DNA of 64,000 nt from JANQJA01 sp040880285. Its GTDB lineage: Bacteria; Pseudomonadota; Gammaproteobacteria; Pseudomonadales; Azotimanducaceae. The notes under the pieces are model-generated. The model worked only from the letters and a program-made list of their open reading frames with translations. It was not told the DNA's origin and made no database searches. Location of the stretch: contig JBBDIT010000022.1 of assembly GCA_040880285.1 (NCBI GenBank), forward strand, positions 1 through 64,000, written 5' to 3'. Shown here one piece after another: positions 32,876 to 40,550 of this stretch. The position numbers and the translations under genes are program-made. How positions within the stretch are numbered: position 1 is the stretch's first letter; each line of letters begins with the position of its first letter.

Positions 32876-35798
32876 ACCCGGCCACCAAAGTGACGTCCAG
32901 ATATATGGGCGGCTCTTGTCGTATGTTACCCCGTACTGGGCAGCGTTTTTGCTAAGCATGTTGGGCTTTATGATCTATTCAGTGTCCAATGTTGGCTTTG
33001 TCCAGCTTGTGGGTTATATCGTCGACTCGTTGGGAGGTAATGACGCGCTCGCCAATACCAGCATCGCCCCTGTGCTGAATGATATTCTGGGTGAACCGGA
33101 GTCACTGAACCGATTGTTCATTCCTGCCATGATTGTGCTGATCGTGTTTGCCAGAGGTATCGGTACATTCATCGGTAACTATTTTCTGTCCGTGATCGGC
33201 ACCAATCTCGTGCATACGCTGCGGGTCGAGTTGTTCAACCAATTGTTGTGTTTACCAAGCCGGTTTTTTGATCGTAGTTCAATGGGGCACCTGGTTGCGA
33301 AAGTTACCTTTCATGTCACTCAGGTGACAGGTGCAGCAACGGATGCAGTGAAAGTTATTATTCGTGAGGGCTTTACCATAATTGGTTACCTGGCTTTCCT
33401 GTTTTATCTTAATTGGAAGCTGACCTTGATATTCCTGGCCGTCGCGCCATTGATTGCGCTTCTGGTGAACTATGCAGGGAAGCGTTTTCGTCGTATCAGC
33501 GAACGTATTCAGGATTCAATGGGCGACGTTACACACGTGGCGTCCGAAGCTGTACAAGGTTATCGGGTAGTACGGACATTTGATGGGACCGAATACGAGC
33601 GGGAACGATTTGTCAGCGTCAGTCACAACAATCGCCGTCAATCCATGAAAATGGTGATCACGACTTCCGTTGCGACTCCGGTGGTGCAGCTGGTAGTTGC
33701 CTGTTCACTGGCTGTCCTGGTGTGGTTGGTACTGGATCCAGGGTTAATGGCAAATATGACGCCGGGCGATGTGGTGGCATTCATTTCGACTGGTGGATTG
33801 CTGGCAAAACCCATTAGACAGTTATCTGATGTACATTCCACTGTCCAGAAGGGGTTGGCTGCTGCAGAAGATATATTCGATCTGTTTGATGAAGAACCTG
33901 AGGTTGATCAAGGAACACAAACGCTGGATCAGGTTAAGGGAAAAATCGAGTTTCAGAATGTTTCGTTCCAGTATGACGACGAAGAAGATCTTCGGGTTTT
34001 GAAGAATATCAATTTTACTGCGGAGCCCGGCGAGACGATTGCGTTGGTGGGTCGATCGGGTAGTGGTAAGAGTACATTGGCGAGCCTGATACCACGGTTT
34101 TACTCACCCCAGTCGGGAAAAATTCTACTTGATGATGTTCCCATTGAGGATATCCAACTTGAGAACCTGCGTTCCCATATATCCATCGTTACCCAGGATG
34201 TAACTTTGTTTAATACCACGGTTGCCAATAATATCGCCTATGGTGGCTTACACGGTACGAGTGTTGATTTGATCAAAGATGCGGCAACCAGAGCCTATGC
34301 GTGGGGATTCATCGAGGCACTGGACGATGGCCTCGACACGATAGTTGGCGATGATGGTGTCTTGCTATCGGGTGGGCAACGGCAACGACTCGCCATCGCG
34401 CGTGCGTTTTTAAAAGATGCACCTATACTGATTCTGGATGAGGCCACATCGGCGCTGGATTCCGAGTCAGAACGCTATATCCAGCGCGCACTCGATGCAG
34501 TGGTTGCTGGTCGTACCACCTTTGTCATTGCACACCGGTTGTCAACCATAGAGAAGGCAGATCGAATACTGGTCATTGATAACGGAGAGATTGTAGAGCA
34601 GGGCACTCATGCGGAGTTGATACGCAAGAAGGGTTTTTATGCGGGCTTACATATGCATCAGCAACCAGGTAGTGCAGTTATCCCGACACCCGATACAGAT
34701 CAGAAACGAAGTGCTTCGTTTACACCGGTGCCGACATCCAAAGAGCAGGACTGGATGTGGTTTTCGGAAAACAAAAATCCACTGGTGCAGGCCTGGTATT
34801 CGAATGCCAGTTGGCCCCGCATACTATCGCCGATTGCGTTTGTCTACTCGTTATTTGCGAGACTTCGCCGGCAGCGCATTCAGAAGAATCCAGAGAAGCA
34901 CTGGAAAGCCCCGGTACCTACATTGGTCGTCGGGAACATCAACGTGGGAGGGACCGGCAAGTCGCCTTTGGTTATTTGGCTCACCATGCAGATGGTTGAG
35001 CGAGGATTAAAGCCGGGAGTCGTAAGTCGTGGCTATGGCGGATTTGCGGAATCCTATCCACAGGAAGTGACATCCCTGTCCGATCCAGCGGTCGCTGGAG
35101 ATGAAGCTGTAATGATTGCCCGCAGGACCGGGTGCCCGGTCATAGTTGACCCGGATCGGGTCGCGGCAGTGAAGTACCTGCTTGCAAACCACGATTGTGA
35201 CATCGTGATCAGTGATGATGGTTTGCAACACTATGCGCTTGATCGAGACGTTGAGATTGTTGTAATCGATGGCCAACGCGGGTTGGGCAATGGATTGTGT
35301 CTGCCCGCCGGACCGTTACGTGAGCCAACCGACAGGCTTCTGGAGGTCGACTTCGTTGTTATCAACGGCGATGTTTACCCAAGGCTGCCCGTTGCTGCAC
35401 GGAAAATGCAGCTTGTTCCCACGGCGCTAGTGAATATCGTGTCAGGTGAAAGGCGAGCGGTGACTAGTGTTGAGCTTGAGCAGACAGTGCATGGGGTTGC
35501 CGGTATCGGTAATCCAGAGCGCTTCTTCTCTTCACTTCGGGACCGGGGTTTTAAGGTTATTGAACACAGGTTTGATGACCATCACAGGTTCCAGTTGGCG
35601 GATTTAATGTACGGGGATACAACCCCGATCATCATGACTGAAAAAGATGCGGTAAAGGTCCGTCAGTTGAATCCATCCCTGGTACACGATAACTTCTGGT
35701 ACCTTGAAGTGGAAGTTGAGATGCCGGACACATTTATTAGCGGAGTATTGACTCGCCTCGGGCTCAACGTCACTCCGTTACGAGTGGTGGGTAAGTAA
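32856..35798 (+). CDS. msbA-lpxK: fused lipid A flippase MsbA and tetraacyldisaccharide 4'-kinase LpxK
   Basis: One 980-codon frame encodes two enzymes that are normally separate. Residues 1-605 are MsbA: six membrane helices, Walker A GRSGSGKST (about 398), signature LSGGQRQRLAIARAF (about 503) and Walker B ILILDEATSALD (about 523). MsbA flips lipid A-core across the inner membrane. A disordered-looking linker (about 605-633) leads to LpxK (634-980), with VVGNINVGGTGKSPLV (about 690-705) and VSRGYGG. LpxK phosphorylates the lipid A disaccharide. There is no stop between the domains. Met634 (ATG 34755, weak AGGA before it) begins exactly where LpxK usually starts, so an internally initiated free LpxK is possible. 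Confidence 0.9.
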   Translation: MSQKKNRPGHQSDVQIYGRLLSYVTPYWAAFLLSMLGFMIYSVSNVGFVQLVGYIVDSLGGNDALANTSIAPVLNDILGEPESLNRLFIPAMIVLIVFARGIGTFIGNYFLSVIGTNLVHTLRVELFNQLLCLPSRFFDRSSMGHLVAKVTFHVTQVTGAATDAVKVIIREGFTIIGYLAFLFYLNWKLTLIFLAVAPLIALLVNYAGKRFRRISERIQDSMGDVTHVASEAVQGYRVVRTFDGTEYERERFVSVSHNNRRQSMKMVITTSVATPVVQLVVACSLAVLVWLVLDPGLMANMTPGDVVAFISTGGLLAKPIRQLSDVHSTVQKGLAAAEDIFDLFDEEPEVDQGTQTLDQVKGKIEFQNVSFQYDDEEDLRVLKNINFTAEPGETIALVGRSGSGKSTLASLIPRFYSPQSGKILLDDVPIEDIQLENLRSHISIVTQDVTLFNTTVANNIAYGGLHGTSVDLIKDAATRAYAWGFIEALDDGLDTIVGDDGVLLSGGQRQRLAIARAFLKDAPILILDEATSALDSESERYIQRALDAVVAGRTTFVIAHRLSTIEKADRILVIDNGEIVEQGTHAELIRKKGFYAGLHMHQQPGSAVIPTPDTDQKRSASFTPVPTSKEQDWMWFSENKNPLVQAWYSNASWPRILSPIAFVYSLFARLRRQRIQKNPEKHWKAPVPTLVVGNINVGGTGKSPLVIWLTMQMVERGLKPGVVSRGYGGFAESYPQEVTSLSDPAVAGDEAVMIARRTGCPVIVDPDRVAAVKYLLANHDCDIVISDDGLQHYALDRDVEIVVIDGQRGLGNGLCLPAGPLREPTDRLLEVDFVVINGDVYPRLPVAARKMQLVPTALVNIVSGERRAVTSVELEQTVHGVAGIGNPERFFSSLRDRGFKVIEHRFDDHHRFQLADLMYGDTTPIIMTEKDAVKVRQLNPSLVHDNFWYLEVEVEMPDTFISGVLTRLGLNVTPLRVVGK

Positions 35799-35854
35799 AA
35801 GGTCTACAATTAGTGATTTTACCTGCCTGATAATCGACACAAGGGAGCACAAAA

Positions 35855-36043
35855 GTGGCGCTAGACAAAAAATTACTTGCAATACTGGTTTGTCCATTGT
35901 GCAAAGGGCAGCTGGATTACGACAAAGAAACAGGCGAGTTAATCTGTAAGGGCGACGGACTGGCGTATCCGATCAGGGATGACATTCCGGTGATGCTTGA
36001 GTCAGAGGCGCGTAAACTCAGTACCAATGAAAAGTTGGGCTGA
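35855..36043 (+). CDS. Trm112/YcaR-family zinc-ribbon-like small protein
   Basis: A 62-residue protein with CPLCKGQL near residue 13 and the IRDDIPVML segment characteristic of the Trm112 (YcaR) family. It lies between lpxK and kdsB as in many gammaproteobacteria. In eukaryotes and archaea Trm112 activates methyltransferases; the bacterial role is unclear. GTG start after an AAGGGAG site. It has only part of the usual four-cysteine set (C13, C16 and C32). Confidence 0.9.
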   Translation: MALDKKLLAILVCPLCKGQLDYDKETGELICKGDGLAYPIRDDIPVMLESEARKLSTNEKLG

Positions 36044-36051
36044 TCGAGAGC

Positions 36052-36792
36052 GTGTTCACGGTCATCATACCTGCGCGTTACAACTCCCAGCGCTTGCCTG
36101 GTAAGGCGCTGATCAAACTTGCCGGCAAACCGATGATTCAACATGTGTTCGAACGTGTCAGCGAAAGTGACGCGGCAGCCGTGGTTGTTGCAACTGACGA
36201 TGAACGTATCGCAGAGGTAGTAAAGGCATTTGGTGGGACAGTCTGTATGACATCAGGCGTCCATCCTTCGGGTACTGACCGGGTGCACGAGGCAGCGCAA
36301 ACGCTTGGTCTTGCACCTGATGACGTGGTTGTAAACGTTCAGGGAGATGAGCCGCTGATACCTGCTGTAGTGATCGAACAGGTAGCGGCTAACCTTATTC
36401 GCACGGGGGTGCCTGTAGCTTCTCTCTATGAAACCATGATGGAAATGGATGAAGTTCTGGATCCGGGCAATGTCAAAGTCGTCACGGATGAAAATGATAA
36501 TGCGCTTTACTTCTCCCGCTCACCCATTCCCTATGACCGGGACCAACAAAATGATCCCGGCAAGGTTTCATACAAGCGCCATCTTGGCATCTATGCCTAT
36601 CGTTTGTCGTTCCTCAATGATTTTGTAAGCTGGCCGCAGTGTGTGCTGGAATCCGTTGAAAAGCTGGAACAGCTTCGGGCTTTGTCGCACGGGATAAAAA
36701 TACACGTCGCCAAGGCGTCGGTTTCCATCCCGGCCGGTGTCGATACCCCAGAGGATCTCGAACGGACACGCCGGATAATGGAGGCTCGATGA
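36052..36792 (+). CDS. kdsB: 3-deoxy-manno-octulosonate cytidylyltransferase KdsB
   Basis: KdsB activates KDO as CMP-KDO for addition to lipid A. The 246-residue protein starts at GTG 36052, 8 bp after trm112. It has the nucleotidyltransferase motif IIPARYNSQRLPGKALIKL (residues 5-23), the VQGDEPLIP motif and FSRSPIPYDR. Its stop overlaps the next gene by 4 bp (ATGA), placing the thioredoxin-like and UGSC genes in the same transcript as lipopolysaccharide synthesis. Confidence 0.96.
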   Translation: MFTVIIPARYNSQRLPGKALIKLAGKPMIQHVFERVSESDAAAVVVATDDERIAEVVKAFGGTVCMTSGVHPSGTDRVHEAAQTLGLAPDDVVVNVQGDEPLIPAVVIEQVAANLIRTGVPVASLYETMMEMDEVLDPGNVKVVTDENDNALYFSRSPIPYDRDQQNDPGKVSYKRHLGIYAYRLSFLNDFVSWPQCVLESVEKLEQLRALSHGIKIHVAKASVSIPAGVDTPEDLERTRRIMEAR

Positions 36793-38216
36793 CGCGGTTC
36801 ACGCTTATTGTCAAAGAGGCCTGTGAAACCTGCAAGTTGGTTCAGCCAGTCGTAAGAGAATTGGCAGCTGGCACTGATATTGTCATCTACAGTCAGGATA
36901 ATCCTGATTTCCCGCAAGGCTTTGAAGTTTTTGACGATAGCGAACTTGAAGTATCCTGGTCGCTGGGTATCGAGATAGTCCCGACGTTAATAAAAGAAAC
37001 CGAAGGTACACTACCAACACGGGTGGAAGGATGGGATCGCGCCGCCTGGGAATCACTGACTGGACTAAAATTCGAAGCTGATATTCCTGACTTTCGACCT
37101 GGCTGTGGTTCGAAAACACTCGACCCGGGTATGCCGGACAAATTGGCAGTCCGATATGGCAAGGAAAAACTCAGCGCACGACGCCTGACCATTGCAGACG
37201 GTGAGGATGAGATTGAAGCCTGCTACGACCGAAACTGGAGTGACGGCTTGCCGCTGGTGCCGCCAACTGAAATTCGAGTGGTTCGCATGTTAACGGGAAC
37301 CTGGCGTGACCCGAAAGAAGTCGTTGGCAATGTGCCACCGGACTATTCACCTTGTACTATTGAAAAGATTGCGATCAATGCAGTCATGGCTGGTTGTAAG
37401 CCAGAATACTTGCCAGTTGTGATTGCAGCAGTGGAGGCAGCCCTGATTGATGATTTCTGTATGCATGGACTGCTCGCCACGACCTATTTCTCGGGACCGA
37501 TGATCGTCGCCAATGGTCCAATTGCGCGTGCAATTGGCATGAATGCGCGCGGCAACGCTCTCGGTCAGGGCAATCGCGCCAACGCGACGATTGGAAGAGC
37601 GCTGCAGCTTGTCATCAGGAATGTTGGTGGCGGTAAGCCCGGTGGTGTGGACAGGGCGTCATTGGGGAATCCCGGTAAGTATACGTTCTGTTTTGCGGAG
37701 GATGAATTGCATTCGTGCTGGACATCCCTGGCTGTTGAACGAGGCTTTCAACCGGAAGATTCAACGGTTACCCTCTTCGCCGCTGATGGTGTACAGGGCA
37801 TTGTCGACCAGAAATCACGGACGCCTGAATCCTTGTCCCGATCATTTGCAGCCGGTTTGCGAGTTGCATCACATCCCAAGATGGTCATGGCAGCAGATGC
37901 ATTCCTGATCGTCTCACCTGAACACGAGCGTGTATACAAGGAGGCTGGATGGTCCAAGGAGCAGCTCAAACAGTTCCTCGGGGAGTTGCTGATGATTCCC
38001 GGAGCTGAACTGGTCAGGGGTGCTGGCGGCATAGAAGAAGGCTTGCCAGCAAGCTTTGCCGATAAAATCCTACCAAAATTCAGGGCCGACGGACTGAATA
38101 TCGTCAGGGCAGGCGGTAGTGCAGGTCTTTTTTCTGCAATAATTGCTGGTTGGGGTGCCAGTGGACCAACCGGCAGTATTCCCGTCACCGTAAAGATCAA
38201 GGAGAATGGTATATGA
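36789..38216 (+). CDS. two-domain protein: thioredoxin-like N-terminus plus large domain linked to UGSC selenoproteins
   Basis: A 475-residue protein. Residues 1-90 look like a thioredoxin or glutaredoxin fold with a CETC active site (C12, C15) and a cis-proline-like IVPTLI. The rest (about 120-475) is a domain I cannot name, with conserved-looking glycine and cysteine features: WSDGLPLVPPT, VMAGCKPEYLPVV, ANGPIARAIGMN and GAELVRGAGG. It overlaps kdsB by 4 bp and the UGSC selenoprotein by 4 bp (ATGA on both sides), so it is translationally coupled to the selenoprotein. A redox partnership with it is inferred. Confidence 0.72.
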   Translation: MTRFTLIVKEACETCKLVQPVVRELAAGTDIVIYSQDNPDFPQGFEVFDDSELEVSWSLGIEIVPTLIKETEGTLPTRVEGWDRAAWESLTGLKFEADIPDFRPGCGSKTLDPGMPDKLAVRYGKEKLSARRLTIADGEDEIEACYDRNWSDGLPLVPPTEIRVVRMLTGTWRDPKEVVGNVPPDYSPCTIEKIAINAVMAGCKPEYLPVVIAAVEAALIDDFCMHGLLATTYFSGPMIVANGPIARAIGMNARGNALGQGNRANATIGRALQLVIRNVGGGKPGGVDRASLGNPGKYTFCFAEDELHSCWTSLAVERGFQPEDSTVTLFAADGVQGIVDQKSRTPESLSRSFAAGLRVASHPKMVMAADAFLIVSPEHERVYKEAGWSKEQLKQFLGELLMIPGAELVRGAGGIEEGLPASFADKILPKFRADGLNIVRAGGSAGLFSAIIAGWGASGPTGSIPVTVKIKENGI

Positions 38217-38746
38217 CGATAACTTTTATGGATCCCACCGCTGAACGGAGCCCGGCACATCGTGAACCGATTGCAAAACCTGGTTCGCTGGATGGCCTGA
38301 CTGTCGCGTTACTGGATATCTCGAAGCCACGGGGCAATCTCTTTCTCGACCGGCTTGAAGACTTGCTGGGCCAAAGAGGCGTTAAAACCCGGCGCTATAG
38401 CAAACCGACGTTTACCCGTATCGCTCCAGATGAATTGAAACAGGCGATCGCCCAGGAATGCGACGTGGTAATCGAAGCATTAGCCGACTGAGGGTCCTGC
38501 ACGTCGTGCAGTTTGCATGACATTATGGATCTTGATCGCAGAGGCATTCCAGGCGGATTTGTTGCGACCGTTGAATTCATTGAAGCCGCGGCGGCGCAGG
38601 CCGAGTCCCTCGGATTCGATCCTGCCAGGGTCTTTGTAGATCACCCGGTGCAGGATCGAACTGACGAGGAGATGCTGGCGCTGGCAGACCGCAATTTTGA
38701 ACAGGTGTTGGGCCTGATAGTCGATGCTACTTCGGTTGCATCCTGA
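38213..38746 (+). CDS. UGSC-family selenoprotein, UGA at codon 93 read as selenocysteine
   Basis: The frame runs from ATG 38213 to a TGA at 38489-38491, then continues open to a TGA at 38744-38746, giving 177 residues. The first residues after the internal TGA are GSCTSCSLHDIMDLDRRGIP, so the site reads U-G-S-C: the signature that names the UGSC selenoprotein family. Read as a stop, the TGA would cut the protein just before its active site. A SECIS-like hairpin follows, and selA and selB are in this window. The N-terminal half (LDGLTVALLDISKPRGN) looks like an alpha/beta domain. A redox role through the Sec-Cys pair is expected; the substrate is unknown. The 3' end overlaps the convergent SDR gene by 20 bp. 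Confidence 0.88.
38492..38531 (+). promoter_or_regulatory. bacterial SECIS-like element
   Basis: Directly after the Sec UGA, GTCGTGCA (38503-38510) pairs with TGCATGAC (38514-38521) over 8 bp with one G-U pair and a GUU tri-loop. The loop starts 19 nt after the UGA and has G then U first, as expected for SelB recognition. A lower 5-bp stem pairs 38493-38497 with 38527-38531. A competing hairpin (38497-38511, 6 bp, loop GTC) is also possible. The fold was done by eye. Confidence 0.68.
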
Positions 38747-39497
38747 TGCCGCTATCAAGTCGAATGGTTTCACCGTTGATGTATCCACAAGTCACGATAT
38801 AGGCGGCTGTCTGTGCAAACTCGGAAGGATCACCCAAACGGTGTGGGAATTGTGTCATTTCAATCAGCGGCTCCCTGACCTGGGGTGGCGCAAATTGCAT
38901 CATGGGAGTTTCGAAAATACCGGGCGCGATGGTCACGCAGCGAATCCCCAATTTGCATAGGTCGCGTGCAATTGGTAGCGTCATACCAGTAACGCCGCCC
39001 TTACTGGCGCTATAGGCTGCTTGTCCAATCTGGCCGTCGAATGCTGCGACCGATGCAACGTTGATGATGACGCCACGTTCACCGTCTTGCGTAACCGGCT
39101 CATTATTTTGCATGGCGGCGGCACACAGACGCAGGACATTAAATGTTCCAACCAGGTTGACGCGAACCACAAATTCAAAGTTCTTAAGCGGCATAGGGCC
39201 GTCGCGACCAACGGTACGTCCCGCTGCTCCAATTCCTGCGCTGTTAACGTTTATATGAATTGATCCAAATGTATCAAGCGCCTTCTGTATGGCTGCGGAG
39301 ACCGCATCTTCATCGGCAACGTCGCCTGCCGCGAAGGCGGCATTGCCTCCGAGTTCTTCCGCGGTCTTCTGGACATTTTCTTCATTCAGGTCAAATAACA
39401 TGACCCTGGCGCCAGCGGCAATAAAGTTCTCCGCGGTCGCCCGGCCGAGACCGGAAGCACCGCCTGTAATAAAAGCGACTTTGTCGTTCAAATCCAT
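38727..39497 (-). CDS. short-chain dehydrogenase, 3-hydroxyacyl-CoA dehydrogenase-like
   Basis: A 256-residue classical SDR with TGGASGLGRA (residues 10-19), an NSAG-type strand and the YSASKGG catalytic motif. The sequence resembles type II 3-hydroxyacyl-CoA dehydrogenase (HSD17B10-like), which oxidises 3-hydroxyacyl-CoA with NAD, for example in branched-chain or fatty acid breakdown. ATG 39497 is chosen because the open frame upstream to 39620 overlaps murB. It is convergent with the UGSC gene (20-bp overlap) and divergent from murB (48 bp apart). Confidence 0.85.
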   Translation of the reverse strand: MDLNDKVAFITGGASGLGRATAENFIAAGARVMLFDLNEENVQKTAEELGGNAAFAAGDVADEDAVSAAIQKALDTFGSIHINVNSAGIGAAGRTVGRDGPMPLKNFEFVVRVNLVGTFNVLRLCAAAMQNNEPVTQDGERGVIINVASVAAFDGQIGQAAYSASKGGVTGMTLPIARDLCKLGIRCVTIAPGIFETPMMQFAPPQVREPLIEMTQFPHRLGDPSEFAQTAAYIVTCGYINGETIRLDSGIRMQPK

Positions 39498-39545
39498 ACT
39501 GTTAATCTCTTGTCGTGGTGTTGGTGTTGTGGAGAGTATACGGGG

Positions 39546-40541
39546 GTGAACATCGAAATTCAGCAAGATATCTCCCTCAGGGAATTCAATACACTTGGTC
39601 TTGACGTCGCCGCAAAGCATTTTGCTATCGTGCGATCAGAAGATGACGTCAGGTATGCGCTAGCAGTTGCGCAAGAGAGCGCCTGGCCCATAACTGTACT
39701 CGGTGGTGGTAGCAATCTGGTCTTGTGCCACGATGTGGAAGGACTGGTCATCCTGGTTGCAATTCCTGGTATTCTATTCGATGGCAATCAGGTAGAAGCC
39801 GGGGCAGGAGAAAGCTGGCATCACCTGGTGTTGTGCAGCCTTGAGCAGGGCTTGTCAGGTATTGAGAATCTCTCGCTCATTCCCGGATCCGTTGGTGCCG
39901 CACCTATCCAGAATATTGGTGCCTACGGCGTGGAGCTGGTCAGCGTATTTGACTCGCTGGTCGCCGTGGACCGGGAGTCCCGACAGACAGTGGTGCTGAC
40001 GCGGGAAGATTGCGAATTCGGTTATCGCAACAGTATTTTCAAGCGCAAGGCAAAGGACCGGTTCGTTATTACGCGAGTCCGATTGAACCTGTCCGCCGTC
40101 TTTGAACCGAATCTTTCGTACAGGGAACTGGAGGAAGCAGTTTCCGGACTCACCCTGACACCCACCGTGGTAAGTGAAGTCGTCAGCCGCATCAGGCGAA
40201 GCAAGCTCCCGGACCCCGATCAGATTGGGAATGTAGGTAGTTTCTTTAAAAACCCGGTGGTCGACGGTGCCCGGTTTGTGCACTTGAAGCGAGAGTACCG
40301 AGACATTCCCTTTTGGGAGACGGATCACGGCGTCAAATTATCGGCCGGATGGCTGATCGATCAATGCGGGCTCAAGGGTTACCGCGTGGGTGATGCCGCA
40401 ATCTCTGCTGATCACGCGTTGGTAATCATCAATATGGGTCGGGCCACGGGCCCGGATGTCGTCGGCCTGGCGGAATACGTTCAGGATATGGTGAATTCGC
40501 GGTTCGACCTCCAGTTGGAGATCGAGCCCACGATTACCTGA
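39546..40541 (+). CDS. murB: UDP-N-acetylenolpyruvoylglucosamine reductase MurB
   Basis: MurB is an FAD enzyme that makes UDP-MurNAc for peptidoglycan. Motifs are GGGSNLVL (FAD binding), PGSVGAAPIQNIGAYG, YRNSIFK, the catalytic serine region GSFFKNPVV and the terminal LEIEP glutamate. The YR segment marks the type I form. GTG 39546 gives 331 residues; an upstream in-frame start at 39510 would add a cysteine-rich stretch that does not fit the family. It ends 9 bp from the convergent rne stop. Confidence 0.95.
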   Translation: MNIEIQQDISLREFNTLGLDVAAKHFAIVRSEDDVRYALAVAQESAWPITVLGGGSNLVLCHDVEGLVILVAIPGILFDGNQVEAGAGESWHHLVLCSLEQGLSGIENLSLIPGSVGAAPIQNIGAYGVELVSVFDSLVAVDRESRQTVVLTREDCEFGYRNSIFKRKAKDRFVITRVRLNLSAVFEPNLSYRELEEAVSGLTLTPTVVSEVVSRIRRSKLPDPDQIGNVGSFFKNPVVDGARFVHLKREYRDIPFWETDHGVKLSAGWLIDQCGLKGYRVGDAAISADHALVIINMGRATGPDVVGLAEYVQDMVNSRFDLQLEIEPTIT

Positions 40542-40550
40542 CAATGACTG

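Noticed and set aside
34639..35010. Alternative-frame open reading frames at the MsbA-LpxK junction as evidence for a frameshift
   Set aside because: The main frame reads continuously from MsbA into LpxK with sensible residues on both sides; the other frames show no domain.
38489..38491. TGA as a genuine stop or nonsense mutation of the UGSC gene
   Set aside because: The downstream frame encodes the family signature, a SECIS-like hairpin follows, and selA/selB are present.
38513..38746. Separate small gene starting downstream of the UGA
   Set aside because: It lacks a ribosome site and the active-site GSC motif would be excluded; it is the C-terminal part of the selenoprotein.
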